The notes beneath the pieces are model-generated. The model had not been told where the DNA came from. It worked only from the letters and a program-made list of their open reading frames with translations, and made no database searches. The position numbers and the translations under genes were made by a program. From Komagataeibacter diospyri (GTDB taxonomy: Bacteria > Pseudomonadota > Alphaproteobacteria > Acetobacterales > Acetobacteraceae): a stretch of DNA of 55,891 bases. The stretch lies in NCBI RefSeq assembly GCF_006538165.1, contig NZ_BDLU01000062.1:1-55891 (forward strand), read 5' to 3'. Positions 44,227 to 55,816 of the stretch are shown piece by piece (position 1 is the first letter of the stretch; each line of letters opens with the position of its first letter).

Positions 44227-45246
44227 TCAATGTCGCCTGCGCATCTGCTGCGCCTGTGCGCACAGGCGGGCGACATGGCGCAGGCAGAGTACGATATCGG
44301 GGCTGCCGGTCTGTTTGCAGGCCAGTTCCAGCGCCTGTGTTTCTTCGGCTGCGTGCAGCAGGGCGCTGGCCGACCATATCGTCATGGCCTGCCCGAAGCT
44401 GTCGGTGCGTTTGAAGAATACGGGGGGACGCAACTGCCGCATGGCATCCGCCCGGCTGGCCCCCCCATCCATTGCAAGTCGTGCCCGGCGTAGCCGGTGT
44501 ATGTGCGACAGCAGCACGCGCGTCAGGGCGATGGGGCTGCTGCCATCGGTGGTCAGCGCGCGTTCGGCTGCGGCATCCGCCCCCCTGCGGTCCCCCGCCA
44601 TGGCGGCAAAGGCGGCATCTTCCAGTGATACGCCTGCCGCGTCCCCAACGCAGGCACGCACATCCTCCAGCCCCAGCCTGCCACCCCTACCCGCGAACAG
44701 GGCCAGTTTTTCTACCTCGCTACGTGTCGCCGCGCGGTCCGGGCCCGCGCGTTCCACCATCCACCCCAGCGCATCGGGGTCGATACCGACCTCCTGCGCC
44801 GACAGCATCTGCCGGATGGCGGCTTCCAGCGCCCGTCCTTCTTCTGGGTAACAGCCAATAACCCCGCATTGCCTGTCCTTTTCTGCAAAGACGCGCAGTC
44901 TGGAGCGCGAGGCAAGCCCCGGGGCTTCCATGATGATTAGCGTATCGGATGACCGGGTCAGGCTGCGCTGCAATGCCGCCAGCACACTGTCGCCCGCTTC
45001 ACGCAGCCAGACCACCCGCCGCCCCCCCGTCAGGGCGAGAGCGGTTGTTTCTTCCTCCAGCCGGTCATGGTCCTCACGGCCCAGAATGGCGACGCGGAAG
45101 GGATCCTGCAGGTCGGGACAGACCGCTTTCGCCGCTGTCGTGGCCCGTTCACGGATCAGGCCCGCGTCTTCCCCATGCAGGATGATGGCCCGCAGCGTCC
45201 CCGGTGCCTGCAGGGTTGCATTGGTGCTGCGGGCATCGACCTTCAT
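44227..45246 (-). CDS. holA: DNA polymerase III delta subunit (clamp-loader)
   Basis: This 339-residue protein opens with LRAIILHGEDAGLIRERATT and shows the delta-subunit three-domain pattern: an AAA+-like fold without an active P-loop, then LEDVRACVGDAAGVSLEDAA for the collar region and a helical C-terminus. Delta binds and opens the beta sliding clamp within the gamma complex. Its length is typical. It is the last gene of a DUF3576-leuS-lptE-holA operon, starting 5 nt after lptE. It is 75 bp from the tRNA-Arg 5' end. No defects are seen. Confidence 0.95.
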   Translation of the reverse strand: MKVDARSTNATLQAPGTLRAIILHGEDAGLIRERATTAAKAVCPDLQDPFRVAILGREDHDRLEEETTALALTGGRRVVWLREAGDSVLAALQRSLTRSSDTLIIMEAPGLASRSRLRVFAEKDRQCGVIGCYPEEGRALEAAIRQMLSAQEVGIDPDALGWMVERAGPDRAATRSEVEKLALFAGRGGRLGLEDVRACVGDAAGVSLEDAAFAAMAGDRRGADAAAERALTTDGSSPIALTRVLLSHIHRLRRARLAMDGGASRADAMRQLRPPVFFKRTDSFGQAMTIWSASALLHAAEETQALELACKQTGSPDIVLCLRHVARLCAQAQQMRRRH

Positions 45247-45251
45247 CGGAT

Positions 45252-46109
45252 CTAGTCTCCACCGCCTATGCTGATGCCCGAACCGGGGACGGTATCGCTA
45301 TCCGGTGACGTGGCGCCGGACCGCGAACCGCCCTGGCCACTACCCGAGGTGGATTGCGGTATGTTGTCCATCGGCCCGCTTTCGGTGGTCAGGCTGTTGC
45401 CTTCGTTGTTTTCCTCATTCAGCTGGGAATCTGTCCGGCCTGTCGCCAGTGCTGGCAGGCCATCCGCCCCAGGCTGCTGGGACGGCATCTGGTTATTGGG
45501 ATTGATGATGCTGTTGGGATCGACATAGCGTGGCTGGTTCTGGCCATTCGCCGTTTCATCCACCGCCGGGGTGGCATGGGTACGGAACCATGTCGCAACC
45601 TGCTGCGTCACCTGATCGGCCATGTTCTTGGCCACACGGGTGCGCACGGTTTCCAGGTTCAGCGTCAGGGCGAAATACTGTTCATATGTATTGTTCACCC
45701 CATCCACAACTGACGCGTCCCCCCCCGCCAGCAGGCGCGGCGTATCCCCCAGCAGGTAAAGCTGCCAGTGGGCGAAGGCGGTTGTACGCGTGCGGCCGCT
45801 GGTATTGTCCGCATGGATATCCACGGCTTCGTTCATGAGGTAGGTGCGGATCTGCAGTGCATAGCGGGTCGGATTTTCCGGTGACGCCCCGCTCAGGTCC
45901 TGCTGCAGGAACTGCCGCAACTGCTGGCCGTACCGTTCCTTGATGACCGGTACGTACACTTCCTTCAGTTCCGCCAGCACATCGGTCACGGTGGGTTTGC
46001 CATCCGCACCGATATGCTTTCCCGTCGTCTTGTACATGGGCGAAAAGCCGCACCCCGCCAGCAGCAGCAGGGTGCCCAGAATGACGGGATGACGGACAGG
46101 ACGGGTCAT
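45252..46109 (-). CDS. lptE: LPS-assembly lipoprotein LptE
   Basis: This 285-residue outer-membrane lipoprotein has lipobox LLLLAGC (Cys20) and a compact alpha-beta body (PVIKERYGQQLRQFLQQDLS, then YALQIRTYLMNEAV) matching LptE/RlpB, the plug partner of LptD that inserts lipopolysaccharide into the outer membrane. The C-terminal third (residues about 195-285) is a low-complexity tail rich in Gln, Asn, Ser and Gly, longer than in enteric LptE. Position between leuS and holA is the usual one in this class and strengthens the call. It begins 4 nt after the leuS stop. Confidence 0.9.
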   Translation of the reverse strand: MTRPVRHPVILGTLLLLAGCGFSPMYKTTGKHIGADGKPTVTDVLAELKEVYVPVIKERYGQQLRQFLQQDLSGASPENPTRYALQIRTYLMNEAVDIHADNTSGRTRTTAFAHWQLYLLGDTPRLLAGGDASVVDGVNNTYEQYFALTLNLETVRTRVAKNMADQVTQQVATWFRTHATPAVDETANGQNQPRYVDPNSIINPNNQMPSQQPGADGLPALATGRTDSQLNEENNEGNSLTTESGPMDNIPQSTSGSGQGGSRSGATSPDSDTVPGSGISIGGGD

Positions 46110-46112
46110 GGA

Positions 46113-48746
<2,634 letters not shown>

Positions 48747-48849
48747 CTTCTTCTGGTTCGGTATGCGGTGGGCAGGGATATCCCCGCCGGAAAGGTGCGG
48801 GTTGCGCGCACGCGCTACCCGGTGGATCGGCAACAGGCCGGGCAGGGGA

Positions 48850-49383
48850 TTAGTGCTGCCCGCTATCGGTGCGCAACTGGCGCGCGCGTGTCAGGATACG
48901 CGCGGTGATGTCGGATACGGTATTGGCCGCGACCGGGGTATCGACCCACTGGTTGTCCTGAAACACCTGACGGAACACCGATACGCGCACCGCGTCCGAA
49001 CGCAGGCTGCGCGACAGGATGAAGCAGGTGATCTTGAACCGTTCATCCTTGGTCGCGGGCGGCGTGTACCAGTCCGTCAGGATCACGCCCGCCACCGCAT
49101 CGGCGGAAGCGAAGGGCATGAAGGACAGCGTATCCAGCGCACCACGCCACAGGAAGGCATTGACCCCGTTGCTTTCCAGCGGGGTTGAGCCGCCATTGGC
49201 GCCCCGGTCTTCTTTCAGCAGGCGATTCTGGGGAATGGCCAGCCCGCTTTTGTCGTGCTGTGGCGCGCTGCCACAGCCCGCCAGCAGGCTTATGGCCAGA
49301 AGTGCAGGGGCTGCCGCGCGTGGCAGCAGGTGGTGGCCCGAAAGGGCGGCGGGAGGGGCAAAACTGGGCGGACGAAGGGTCAT
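48850..49383 (-). CDS. DUF3576 lipoprotein
   Basis: This 177-residue exported protein has lipobox SLLAGC with Cys37, followed by a compact domain ([20 protein letters not shown], then [11 protein letters not shown], then [20 protein letters not shown]) characteristic of DUF3576, a family almost confined to alphaproteobacteria and usually next to leuS. Function is unknown; envelope maintenance is a guess from the lipoprotein anchor and the lptE neighbour. ATG 49383 has GAGG 5 nt upstream; the frame extends to 49677 but that part overlaps the divergent gene and lacks a signal peptide. It is first in its operon. Confidence 0.88.
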   Translation of the reverse strand: MTLRPPSFAPPAALSGHHLLPRAAAPALLAISLLAGCGSAPQHDKSGLAIPQNRLLKEDRGANGGSTPLESNGVNAFLWRGALDTLSFMPFASADAVAGVILTDWYTPPATKDERFKITCFILSRSLRSDAVRVSVFRQVFQDNQWVDTPVAANTVSDITARILTRARQLRTDSGQH

Positions 49384-49601
49384 GATGCCTCTATGGACGC
49401 CGGGGATGGCCCCCGCATGTGGTAATCCAGCCATGCGCCTGAACTGCCGGCCATGCCGGGCAGGGTACGTTCTGGCCTGTCGCGTTATCCGTTCTTCATA
49501 TCCTGCCCCGCCTGTCCCGCCAAGTCGCACGGCCACTTTACCCTGCGTTGCGTGACAATCCGTGCCCACAGGCGCAAAAATGGCGTCATCTTTCAACAGC
49601 A

Positions 49602-51650
49602 ATGGGACATGAATTGAGACATTCAGCCAAATGGTACGTCGCCACCCTGTGCATGGGTGCTGTTTTTCTGCCGCCATACATCATGCAGTCCCACGCGGCC
49701 GCGGTGGCGGGTGGTGGCACGGGGGCGTCCCACGCGGCGGACATGGCGGGACGTATGCAACCTGCGGAACAGCAGGCGGTGGTGCAGGCCCGTCCCGCCC
49801 CGGCACCCGGGACGGGGGGGACTGCTGACCTGCTGGCATGGCCGGGCGTACCCCGGCTGGGACTGCCGGTACTGCGGATGCCTGATTTTGCAGCATCTGC
49901 CGCGCCCGCCGCTGGCGCTTCCCTCCCGCCATTGCCATGGCTGGCGCTGGCCGCGACATGGGATCCCGACCTCGCCCGCCGTGCGGGCAGCGCACGGGCA
50001 AGGTCTGAATGGCAGCAGGCGCGTGCGGTGCTGCGCGTTGGCGGTGTTGACCTTCTGCCATCAGGACGCCTGCAGGCAGGCGAGGACCAGGTCCTGGCCG
50101 GTAGCATGGTGGGCATGATCGGCGCGGGACTGCTGGCGGGGCATGTCCTGCCGGTTTTCGGTTCGGTTGCCAGGGAAGAACATGCCCGTGCTGATGGCGC
50201 CGTGCCCGACCGCACGACGCAGGTGTCCGTGGCCCGCCTTGCATCACAGAGCCTGCTTGGCGTCGCCATGGCGCTGGAAACCGCCCATGGGGGCGCAATA
50301 TTGTGCGGTGGCCTGGCACCATGCCAGACCGTAACCGGGCTTGGGGCCATGGTGCATGATGCATGGCGTTTTCCCGGTATGGTCATGACGCCGCCCGGTG
50401 GGGCCGGCATGATCAGGGATGCGGATATCGCCCCCACGCTGGCCGCCGTGGCGGCGGGGGTGGATATGGAACAGGTGGCACAGGACGAGGGCAGTCATGA
50501 TGTCTTCGGCGCCGCCCTGCGGCAGGCGGTGCGCGATGGCAGCGTGAAACCGGCGCAGGTACAGGCCATGGTCATGCATATCCTCGCCTCGTTCTACATG
50601 TCGGGCAGTCTCGAACATCCCCCCTCTTTCGCCAGTGTGCATAATGGAGCGCAGTCCACATCCGCCGATACGCTGATGGCGGATGTGGAGGCACAGGGCG
50701 CGGTCCTGCTGCAGAATGAAAACAGGGTCGTGCCGTTTGATCCCGCCTGGGGACCTGTCCTGATGCTGGTCCGTCCCGCGCTGCGCCCGGCTGCTGAAAA
50801 ACTGGCGGACGCGCTGCGCCATACGGGGCTGAACGTGACGTTGTCCGTCACGACGGAAGGGGCGGGCGCCCCGGGTACCCTGCCGCCCGCCACCGCACAG
50901 GCCGCGCGCACGCTGGTGCTGAGTGACGGTAATGACGACAACCGGATGATTTCCACGCTGGCGGAAATGGGCGGCCATGTCGCCGTCGTGCTGGTGGCTG
51001 ATGACCCTGACCGGCAGATGCCATGGCTGGATACGGTAGACAGCGTGGTGCAGGCATGGGCGTGGCGGGATGAATATGCCCAGCCGCTGGCGGCCCTGCT
51101 GTCGGGACAGCAGGATTTTTCCGGTCACCTGCCGGTCACGCTGACGGGCGGATTCTACCCGCCGGGCATGGCGGATGCTGATTATCGCGCATTCACACGC
51201 GCCCATGTCATCCCGCTGTTCCCGTTTGGCTATGGCCTGTCAACGCATGGGCACCTGACGTTAAGCGATCTGCGTGTCGTGCGTGACGGGAACCATATGA
51301 TCGCAAGCTTCGCCGTCACCAATCCCGATGATGCGCCGGTGCGCGCGGTGCCGCAGCTTTATGTGGAAATGCCCGATGACCTGCCCGGTGCCGGTCGCAG
51401 GCTTGCCGGCTGGCGCAGCGTCATGGTGGCCCCGGGCCATACAGTGCGGCTGAGCGTGCCGGTCAGCCTGCGGCTGGTGGGGCAGTGGAACCCGGCGGGT
51501 GGTAACTGGACCGTGGCGGCGGGGGATTATACCCTTTCGCTCGGGCTGTCTTCCGTCATGATGATGCGGCATGCGACGCTGCACCTGCCCGCGCTGCATG
51601 TGCCCGGTGCGCTGGACAGCACGCCCGCCCCGGCTGTAACGGCTGAATAG
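49602..51650 (+). CDS. Degenerate GH3 beta-glucosidase-like exported protein (likely pseudoenzyme)
   Basis: This protein of about 682 residues has a signal peptide-like N-terminus and the GH3 domain order. The GH3 N domain is followed by a GH3 C domain (VEAQGAVLLQNENRVVPF), the landmark LFPFGYGLSTHGHLTLSDL and an Fn3-like end (GRRLAGWRSVMVAPGHTVRL). The catalytic nucleophile motif (usually GFVMSDW) reads GMVMTPPGG, so the Asp is absent, and the usual KHF substrate-binding motif reads CGGLAPC. It therefore probably cannot hydrolyse glycosides and may bind glucan. ATG 49602 or TTG 49614 starts it. It is divergent from the DUF3576 operon. Confidence 0.8.
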   Translation: MGHELRHSAKWYVATLCMGAVFLPPYIMQSHAAAVAGGGTGASHAADMAGRMQPAEQQAVVQARPAPAPGTGGTADLLAWPGVPRLGLPVLRMPDFAASAAPAAGASLPPLPWLALAATWDPDLARRAGSARARSEWQQARAVLRVGGVDLLPSGRLQAGEDQVLAGSMVGMIGAGLLAGHVLPVFGSVAREEHARADGAVPDRTTQVSVARLASQSLLGVAMALETAHGGAILCGGLAPCQTVTGLGAMVHDAWRFPGMVMTPPGGAGMIRDADIAPTLAAVAAGVDMEQVAQDEGSHDVFGAALRQAVRDGSVKPAQVQAMVMHILASFYMSGSLEHPPSFASVHNGAQSTSADTLMADVEAQGAVLLQNENRVVPFDPAWGPVLMLVRPALRPAAEKLADALRHTGLNVTLSVTTEGAGAPGTLPPATAQAARTLVLSDGNDDNRMISTLAEMGGHVAVVLVADDPDRQMPWLDTVDSVVQAWAWRDEYAQPLAALLSGQQDFSGHLPVTLTGGFYPPGMADADYRAFTRAHVIPLFPFGYGLSTHGHLTLSDLRVVRDGNHMIASFAVTNPDDAPVRAVPQLYVEMPDDLPGAGRRLAGWRSVMVAPGHTVRLSVPVSLRLVGQWNPAGGNWTVAAGDYTLSLGLSSVMMMRHATLHLPALHVPGALDSTPAPAVTAE

Positions 51651-51694
51651 GCGATAAGGTGGCCTGCGCTGATGCGACGTCTGTTTGAAAATTA

Positions 51695-51767
51695 AGAAGT
51701 TTCTGGAGAAGCTTTTTTCAAAAACTTCGAGGAACACCGCCTTGGGAAAAGGGGGCAAAAACTTTTG
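51695..51767 (+). repeat. Dispersed three-way-junction repeat, copy 6
   Basis: Left arm AGAAGTTTCTGG, hairpin 1 GAAGCTTTTTTCAAAAACTTC, weak second hairpin and right arm CAAAAACTTTTG. It lies 45 nt after the GH3-like stop and before the convergent transglycosylase stop. Confidence 0.7.
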
Positions 51768-51802
51768 TCTTTTTCATCAATAAATTAGATTCGGGCGTAC
51801 CC

Positions 51803-52894
51803 TTACTGTCCCGGCCGGATCACGGCGCAGGGCAGCCCCTGGTTTTTCAGTGTGGCGCAGGCCTGCGTGGCCGTTGCCTGTGACAGGCCGGCAAGGCGCG
51901 CGCGATAGATCACGCCGCCAGCAGGCTTGTTGACCGGGATGACCATGCTGCGCGCACCCTGCAGGGCAGCGAAATCTCCCTGTCGTGCCATGGTTGTGGC
52001 GAAGCGGGCCTGCCCTTCGGCGGTGAAGGCCCCGACCTGCACCATCCATGCGCCATAACCGGTCCCGGCGCTGGGCGCGGGTGCGGCGGCGGTGCGGGCA
52101 TCGGTATGGCATGTGGTGTTGGAAGGGTCATACGCCAGGTTGGCGTCCTGCACGCAGGCGGTACGGTGCTGCACGGGAGCGGGCGGGTTGAGGGTGGCGT
52201 ACTGGATATAGGTATGGTCGGGCTGGATCTTGGTATTGACCGGGCCGAGTGCTGGCGGGTTGGCTGCAATCCGCTGGCCTGCGCCCCCATAGACCGCCAG
52301 TGGTCCGCTCAGTGCCACTTCGTTGCCAAGGTTGGGGGTAATGATGCGCAGGTAGCGCACCGTCTGGCTGGGCAGGGGACGCCCGTTTTCAAGATAGTCA
52401 TTCACCCGCTGCGTGCCTGCGTTATAGGCCGCAAGGAACCCCGGCGCGCCATACAGGCCGTACAGGATGCGGATATAGGCCGTGCCCGCAAGGATGTTGT
52501 CATGCGGGTTGTACGGGTCGGAACCAAGGTGGTTGCGGCGCTGCATGTCGGCATAGGTCGGTGGCATGAGCTGCATGAGGCCGATTGCCCCGCTGGCCGA
52601 ACGGGTCAGGTGCCCGTCGATATATTCATGGCCGCCGGATTCCTTCTGGATCACGGCGCGAATCCATTCCTGCGGCACGGAAAAACGGGTGGAGGCATCG
52701 GCAATGTAGGGCTGCCACGGGTCTGTCTCGGGACCCGGCGCGCGATAGGCGGCCTTGCCCTGGTAATAGCTGTTGTAATGGGATGTCCTGCTTCCCCCAC
52801 TCCCTGAACTGGCGCAGGCGGCGAGGCCGATGCCGGTCAGCGCCAGCAGGCCAAGGCGCGTCATGCCCCGGAGGGAGGGAAAGGTTAAGGGCAT
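51803..52894 (-). CDS. Lytic transglycosylase (SLT, family 1) with C-terminal SPOR domain
   Basis: This 363-residue lipoprotein has lipobox GLAAC (Cys27). The transglycosylase domain carries catalytic Glu in AVIQKESGGHEYIDG, followed by SASGAIGLMQLMPPT and FLAAYNAGTQRVNDYL, the three SLT signatures. A SPOR domain (AWMVQVGAFTAEGQARFATT to QACATLKNQGLPCAVI) should bind denuded peptidoglycan at the division septum. It cleaves peptidoglycan with 1,6-anhydro product formation. It starts 2 nt after the upstream DUF1489 stop, so they are one transcript. An in-frame extension to 53011 overlaps DUF1489 and is rejected. Confidence 0.93.
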   Translation of the reverse strand: MPLTFPSLRGMTRLGLLALTGIGLAACASSGSGGSRTSHYNSYYQGKAAYRAPGPETDPWQPYIADASTRFSVPQEWIRAVIQKESGGHEYIDGHLTRSASGAIGLMQLMPPTYADMQRRNHLGSDPYNPHDNILAGTAYIRILYGLYGAPGFLAAYNAGTQRVNDYLENGRPLPSQTVRYLRIITPNLGNEVALSGPLAVYGGAGQRIAANPPALGPVNTKIQPDHTYIQYATLNPPAPVQHRTACVQDANLAYDPSNTTCHTDARTAAAPAPSAGTGYGAWMVQVGAFTAEGQARFATTMARQGDFAALQGARSMVIPVNKPAGGVIYRARLAGLSQATATQACATLKNQGLPCAVIRPGQ

Positions 52895-52896
52895 GT

Positions 52897-53340
52897 TCAG
52901 ATCAGGCACAGTTCCGCCAGTTCGTTGCGTAGGGCTTCGGGCAGCACGTCGCCCGTATGGCTGTTGGCCAGCAGGTCGGCCGGCGCGTCTTCGGGCCGCA
53001 GGTAGCGCCACCCCTGAAAGGGACGCATGGCGCGGGGCTGGACGGGAATGATGTCGGGCGCCATGACCACCAGCGCGCAGGGCGTGCCGTCTTCACGCGT
53101 ATCTGGCTGGATGGCGGTAATGCGCTGGCGGCACAGGATGCGCCCCGCGATTACGCGGTAGATCGATCCTCCATCGAGTATTTCCGCAGCCCGGCGGGGA
53201 TACATGCGCGTGCGGAACCATGGCATGCCGGCAGCACTGGTGCCGTCCAGATCATCGACTGGCGGGGTCTGGAGGGACTGGCGCGCGGCCAGATCCTCGA
53301 TGGACTGGATGCCAACCGCCAGCTTGACCATGTGCAGCAT
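52897..53340 (-). CDS. DUF1489 family protein
   Basis: This 147-residue cytoplasmic protein opens with MLHMVKLAVGIQSIEDLAAR, the well-known start of DUF1489. MPWFRTRMYPRRAAEILDGG and GWRYLRPEDAPADL lie further on. The family is alphaproteobacterial and of unknown function. It lies between a nucleoside hydrolase (14 bp upstream) and the transglycosylase (2 bp downstream), which suggests an operon of four leftward genes ending with the transglycosylase. No motif gives a catalytic role. Confidence 0.9.
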   Translation of the reverse strand: MLHMVKLAVGIQSIEDLAARQSLQTPPVDDLDGTSAAGMPWFRTRMYPRRAAEILDGGSIYRVIAGRILCRQRITAIQPDTREDGTPCALVVMAPDIIPVQPRAMRPFQGWRYLRPEDAPADLLANSHTGDVLPEALRNELAELCLI

Positions 53341-53354
53341 GCGGTGCGTGCCCC

Positions 53355-54515
53355 TCAGTGGCCCTGAAGAGGCAGGTCGATCTGCGCCTGCCGTGCGAAG
53401 GTGTCACGGAAGCGGTCGGCATCGATGCTGCGCACGATATGCATGGTGCGGATGGGGCTGTCATGCGGGGCAAGCGAATCGGGAACGACGAAGGCATGGC
53501 CGTAATGCGGGCCACGGCTGGTGTCGATATCCATGCGGGCGTCCACGGCTGATGTCACCAGCGAAGGGTCGGCTGCGATGGCGGTCGTCATTTCATCCCA
53601 CATGGGCAGGGGATCGTAATATTTCCCGATATAGTCGGTCAGCGCGGTCTTCTTTTCCGTCAGCCGCGCCAGATACTGTTTCGACAGCATGAGGTCGTTG
53701 GAAACGCTGCCCACCACGGTAATCTGCTTCCACGGCGCGGTCAGTGTGATATGGGCGGCCTCGGGATCAAAGATCATGTTGAAATCGGAGGCGAAATCCG
53801 CATTGCCGGTAATGGACATCATGCTGGTGTCCAGCATGCCGCCCATGAAGACAAGCTGTCTGGCCGTTTCGGCAAAGGTCGGGTCCTGGCGGATCGCCAG
53901 CGCAAGGTTGGTCAGCGGACCTGCTGCGACAATCGTGACCTCATGCGGGTGGGCATGCACCTGCTCGATCAGGAACTGCGCCGCACTCTGCGCCACGGGG
54001 GCCAGGTGCGGGGCGCCTTCCTTCATGGCCGGAATGACGGGCTGGGTATCGGGGGCCTTGTCGATCGGGCCGAGCGCACCCCATGCGCCTTTCCACGGAA
54101 TGCTGCCATACTGCTGTTCATGCAGCTTCATTTCGGCGCGTGTGTTGACCAGCGGATAGACCGCGCCATCAGCCACCGGTACGTCGGTGCGGCCCATGAT
54201 TTCCAGCAGGCGGCGCAGATGCGCCGATTCCGCGTTTTCCCATCCATCCCCGCTTACGACCGTGAAGCCCAGCACGCGTACATGCGGGTTGGCCAGCAGC
54301 GGAATGATGGAAAGCTGGTCCGACCCGCCCGGACCAAGGAAATCATTATCCTCGATCACCAGTTCCGGCCCCGTCGTGGCGGGGGCCGGGGCGGCAAAGG
54401 CGGAGGTGGTGACCAGCACGATTGCCGTGGCGCATGCGGCAAGCCGCGCGGTCAGCGAAAGGGCGGATGAAAACACGCGGCGTACTCCATTGGCTTTCGG
54501 GTGGCAGGAAGCCAT
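53355..54515 (-). CDS. Exported nucleoside hydrolase-like protein
   Basis: This 386-residue protein has a signal peptide (ACATAIVLVTTSAFAAPAPA), so it is periplasmic, unlike most family members. The nucleoside-hydrolase N-terminus usually reads DxDxGxDD and binds calcium; here it reads VIEDNDFLGPGGSDQLSI, a variant that keeps several Asp. IVAAGPLTNLALAI, VFMGGMLD and NMIFDPEAAHITLT match the family core. It probably hydrolyses ribonucleosides or a related sugar-base compound for salvage. It lies 16 bp after hemW on the same strand. Substrate and metal use are uncertain because of the changed motif. Confidence 0.85.
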   Translation of the reverse strand: MASCHPKANGVRRVFSSALSLTARLAACATAIVLVTTSAFAAPAPATTGPELVIEDNDFLGPGGSDQLSIIPLLANPHVRVLGFTVVSGDGWENAESAHLRRLLEIMGRTDVPVADGAVYPLVNTRAEMKLHEQQYGSIPWKGAWGALGPIDKAPDTQPVIPAMKEGAPHLAPVAQSAAQFLIEQVHAHPHEVTIVAAGPLTNLALAIRQDPTFAETARQLVFMGGMLDTSMMSITGNADFASDFNMIFDPEAAHITLTAPWKQITVVGSVSNDLMLSKQYLARLTEKKTALTDYIGKYYDPLPMWDEMTTAIAADPSLVTSAVDARMDIDTSRGPHYGHAFVVPDSLAPHDSPIRTMHIVRSIDADRFRDTFARQAQIDLPLQGH

Positions 54516-54531
54516 CGTATTGCCAAAATGG

Positions 54532-55737
54532 CTAAAGCACCAGCGCGGCCAGCAGGCTTTCCAGCCGAAGCCTGCCCGCTTCCGTGGCCCGCAGGGTATG
54601 CTGGATGGGATCAGTGACCAGATAGCCTTCCTCGATCGCAGCCGTCATGATGTCGGCATCGGTCGCGTCGCGCACCGTCATGCCGGTGCGGCGGGTAAAC
54701 CGCGTGGTGGAAATCCCCTCTGCCAGACGTAACCCCATCAGCAGCATTTCGCGTGCCCGGTCGCGGTTATCCAGCCGTTCTTCCGCATGGGCGCCGGTGC
54801 CGGTGTGCTCCACCCGTTCCGCCCACGGTTCGGGTGCGCGGTGGCGGCGCGTCGCACAGGTTACGCCGTTACGGGTCAATCGCCCATGCGCGCCCGGACC
54901 AATGCCCAGATAGTCACCATACCGCCAGTAGGTCAGGTTATGGCGGCTTTCAGCACCGGGGCGGGCGTAATTGGATATTTCGTACCCCAGCAGCCCGTGG
55001 TGACCGGCTATTTCAGCCGTCAGTTCATACAGCCGGGCCGCGTCATCCCCATCCGGCAGGCGGAAGCGGCCCTGACGGTACAGGCTTTCAAATTTCGTGC
55101 CGGGTTCAATGGTCAGCTGGTACAGTGACAGGTGATCAGACACCAGCGACAGCGCCGCCTCCAGCTCCGTGCGCCATGCGGCTTCATCCTGCCCGGGGCG
55201 GGCGTAGATCAGGTCGAATGATATCCGGTCGAACAGGCTGCGCGCCGTCTCCAGTGCGGCAATGGCCTGTGATGCGTCATGCTCGCGACCCAGAAAGCGC
55301 AGGGCTTCGGCATCAAGGCTCTGGATACCGACGGAAATGCGGTTGATCCCCGCATCACGGAAGGCGCGCAGCCTGCCGGTTTCCACGCTGGTGGGGTTGG
55401 CCTCCAGCGTGATTTCGACATTGTCCGTCAGGCCGAACAGGGCGCGGGCATCCCCAATCAGCCCGGCCACCGTTTCGGGCGCCATGAGCGACGGCGTGCC
55501 ACCACCAAAGAAAATGGAGCTTATGGTCGGGCGTTCGCTCCGGCTGTCGCCCATGCGCGCAGCCTCATGCGCCAGTTCGCGCCGCAGGGCCGCGCCAAAG
55601 CGCGCACGGGGGATTTCATCGCGCACATGGCTGTTGAAATCGCAGTACGGGCATTTGGACAGGCAGAACGGCCAGTGCACATACAGCGCCAGCGGTTCCG
55701 CCATGCTGGATGCGGGATTGTGTAAAAACCCTGCCAA
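54532..55737 (-). CDS. hemW: HemW (radical SAM heme chaperone)
   Basis: This 401-residue radical SAM protein has the CxxxCxxC cluster at Cys25, Cys29 and Cys32 in FCLSKCPYCDFNSHV, then FFGGGTPSLM and ISVGIQSLDAEALRFLGREHD, followed by the HemW C-terminal region. HemW is a heme chaperone related to HemN but lacking the oxidase features. TTG 55737 is taken as start because AAGGAG ends 5 nt upstream (rc of 55743-55748); the ATG at 55704 has no ribosome site, and the frame to 55785 runs into a dispersed repeat. It is first in an operon with the nucleoside hydrolase, DUF1489 and transglycosylase. Confidence 0.92.
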   Translation of the reverse strand: MAGFLHNPASSMAEPLALYVHWPFCLSKCPYCDFNSHVRDEIPRARFGAALRRELAHEAARMGDSRSERPTISSIFFGGGTPSLMAPETVAGLIGDARALFGLTDNVEITLEANPTSVETGRLRAFRDAGINRISVGIQSLDAEALRFLGREHDASQAIAALETARSLFDRISFDLIYARPGQDEAAWRTELEAALSLVSDHLSLYQLTIEPGTKFESLYRQGRFRLPDGDDAARLYELTAEIAGHHGLLGYEISNYARPGAESRHNLTYWRYGDYLGIGPGAHGRLTRNGVTCATRRHRAPEPWAERVEHTGTGAHAEERLDNRDRAREMLLMGLRLAEGISTTRFTRRTGMTVRDATDADIMTAAIEEGYLVTDPIQHTLRATEAGRLRLESLLAALVL

Positions 55738-55759
55738 GGCGACTCCTTGCAAACTATCA

Positions 55760-55816
55760 GAAGTTTTTGGTGAAGCTTTTTTCAAAAAGCTTCAAAAAGA
55801 ATGCCGCCTTTCTGGG
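55760..55816 (+). repeat. Dispersed three-way-junction repeat, copy 7 (truncated)
   Basis: Left arm AGAAGTTTTTGGTG, hairpin 1 AAGCTTTTTTCAAAAAGCTT and the first arm GCCGCC of hairpin 2, after which the match stops abruptly at GGGGGCTGTTGGG. The rest to 55891 has no feature I can assign. Confidence 0.7.
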
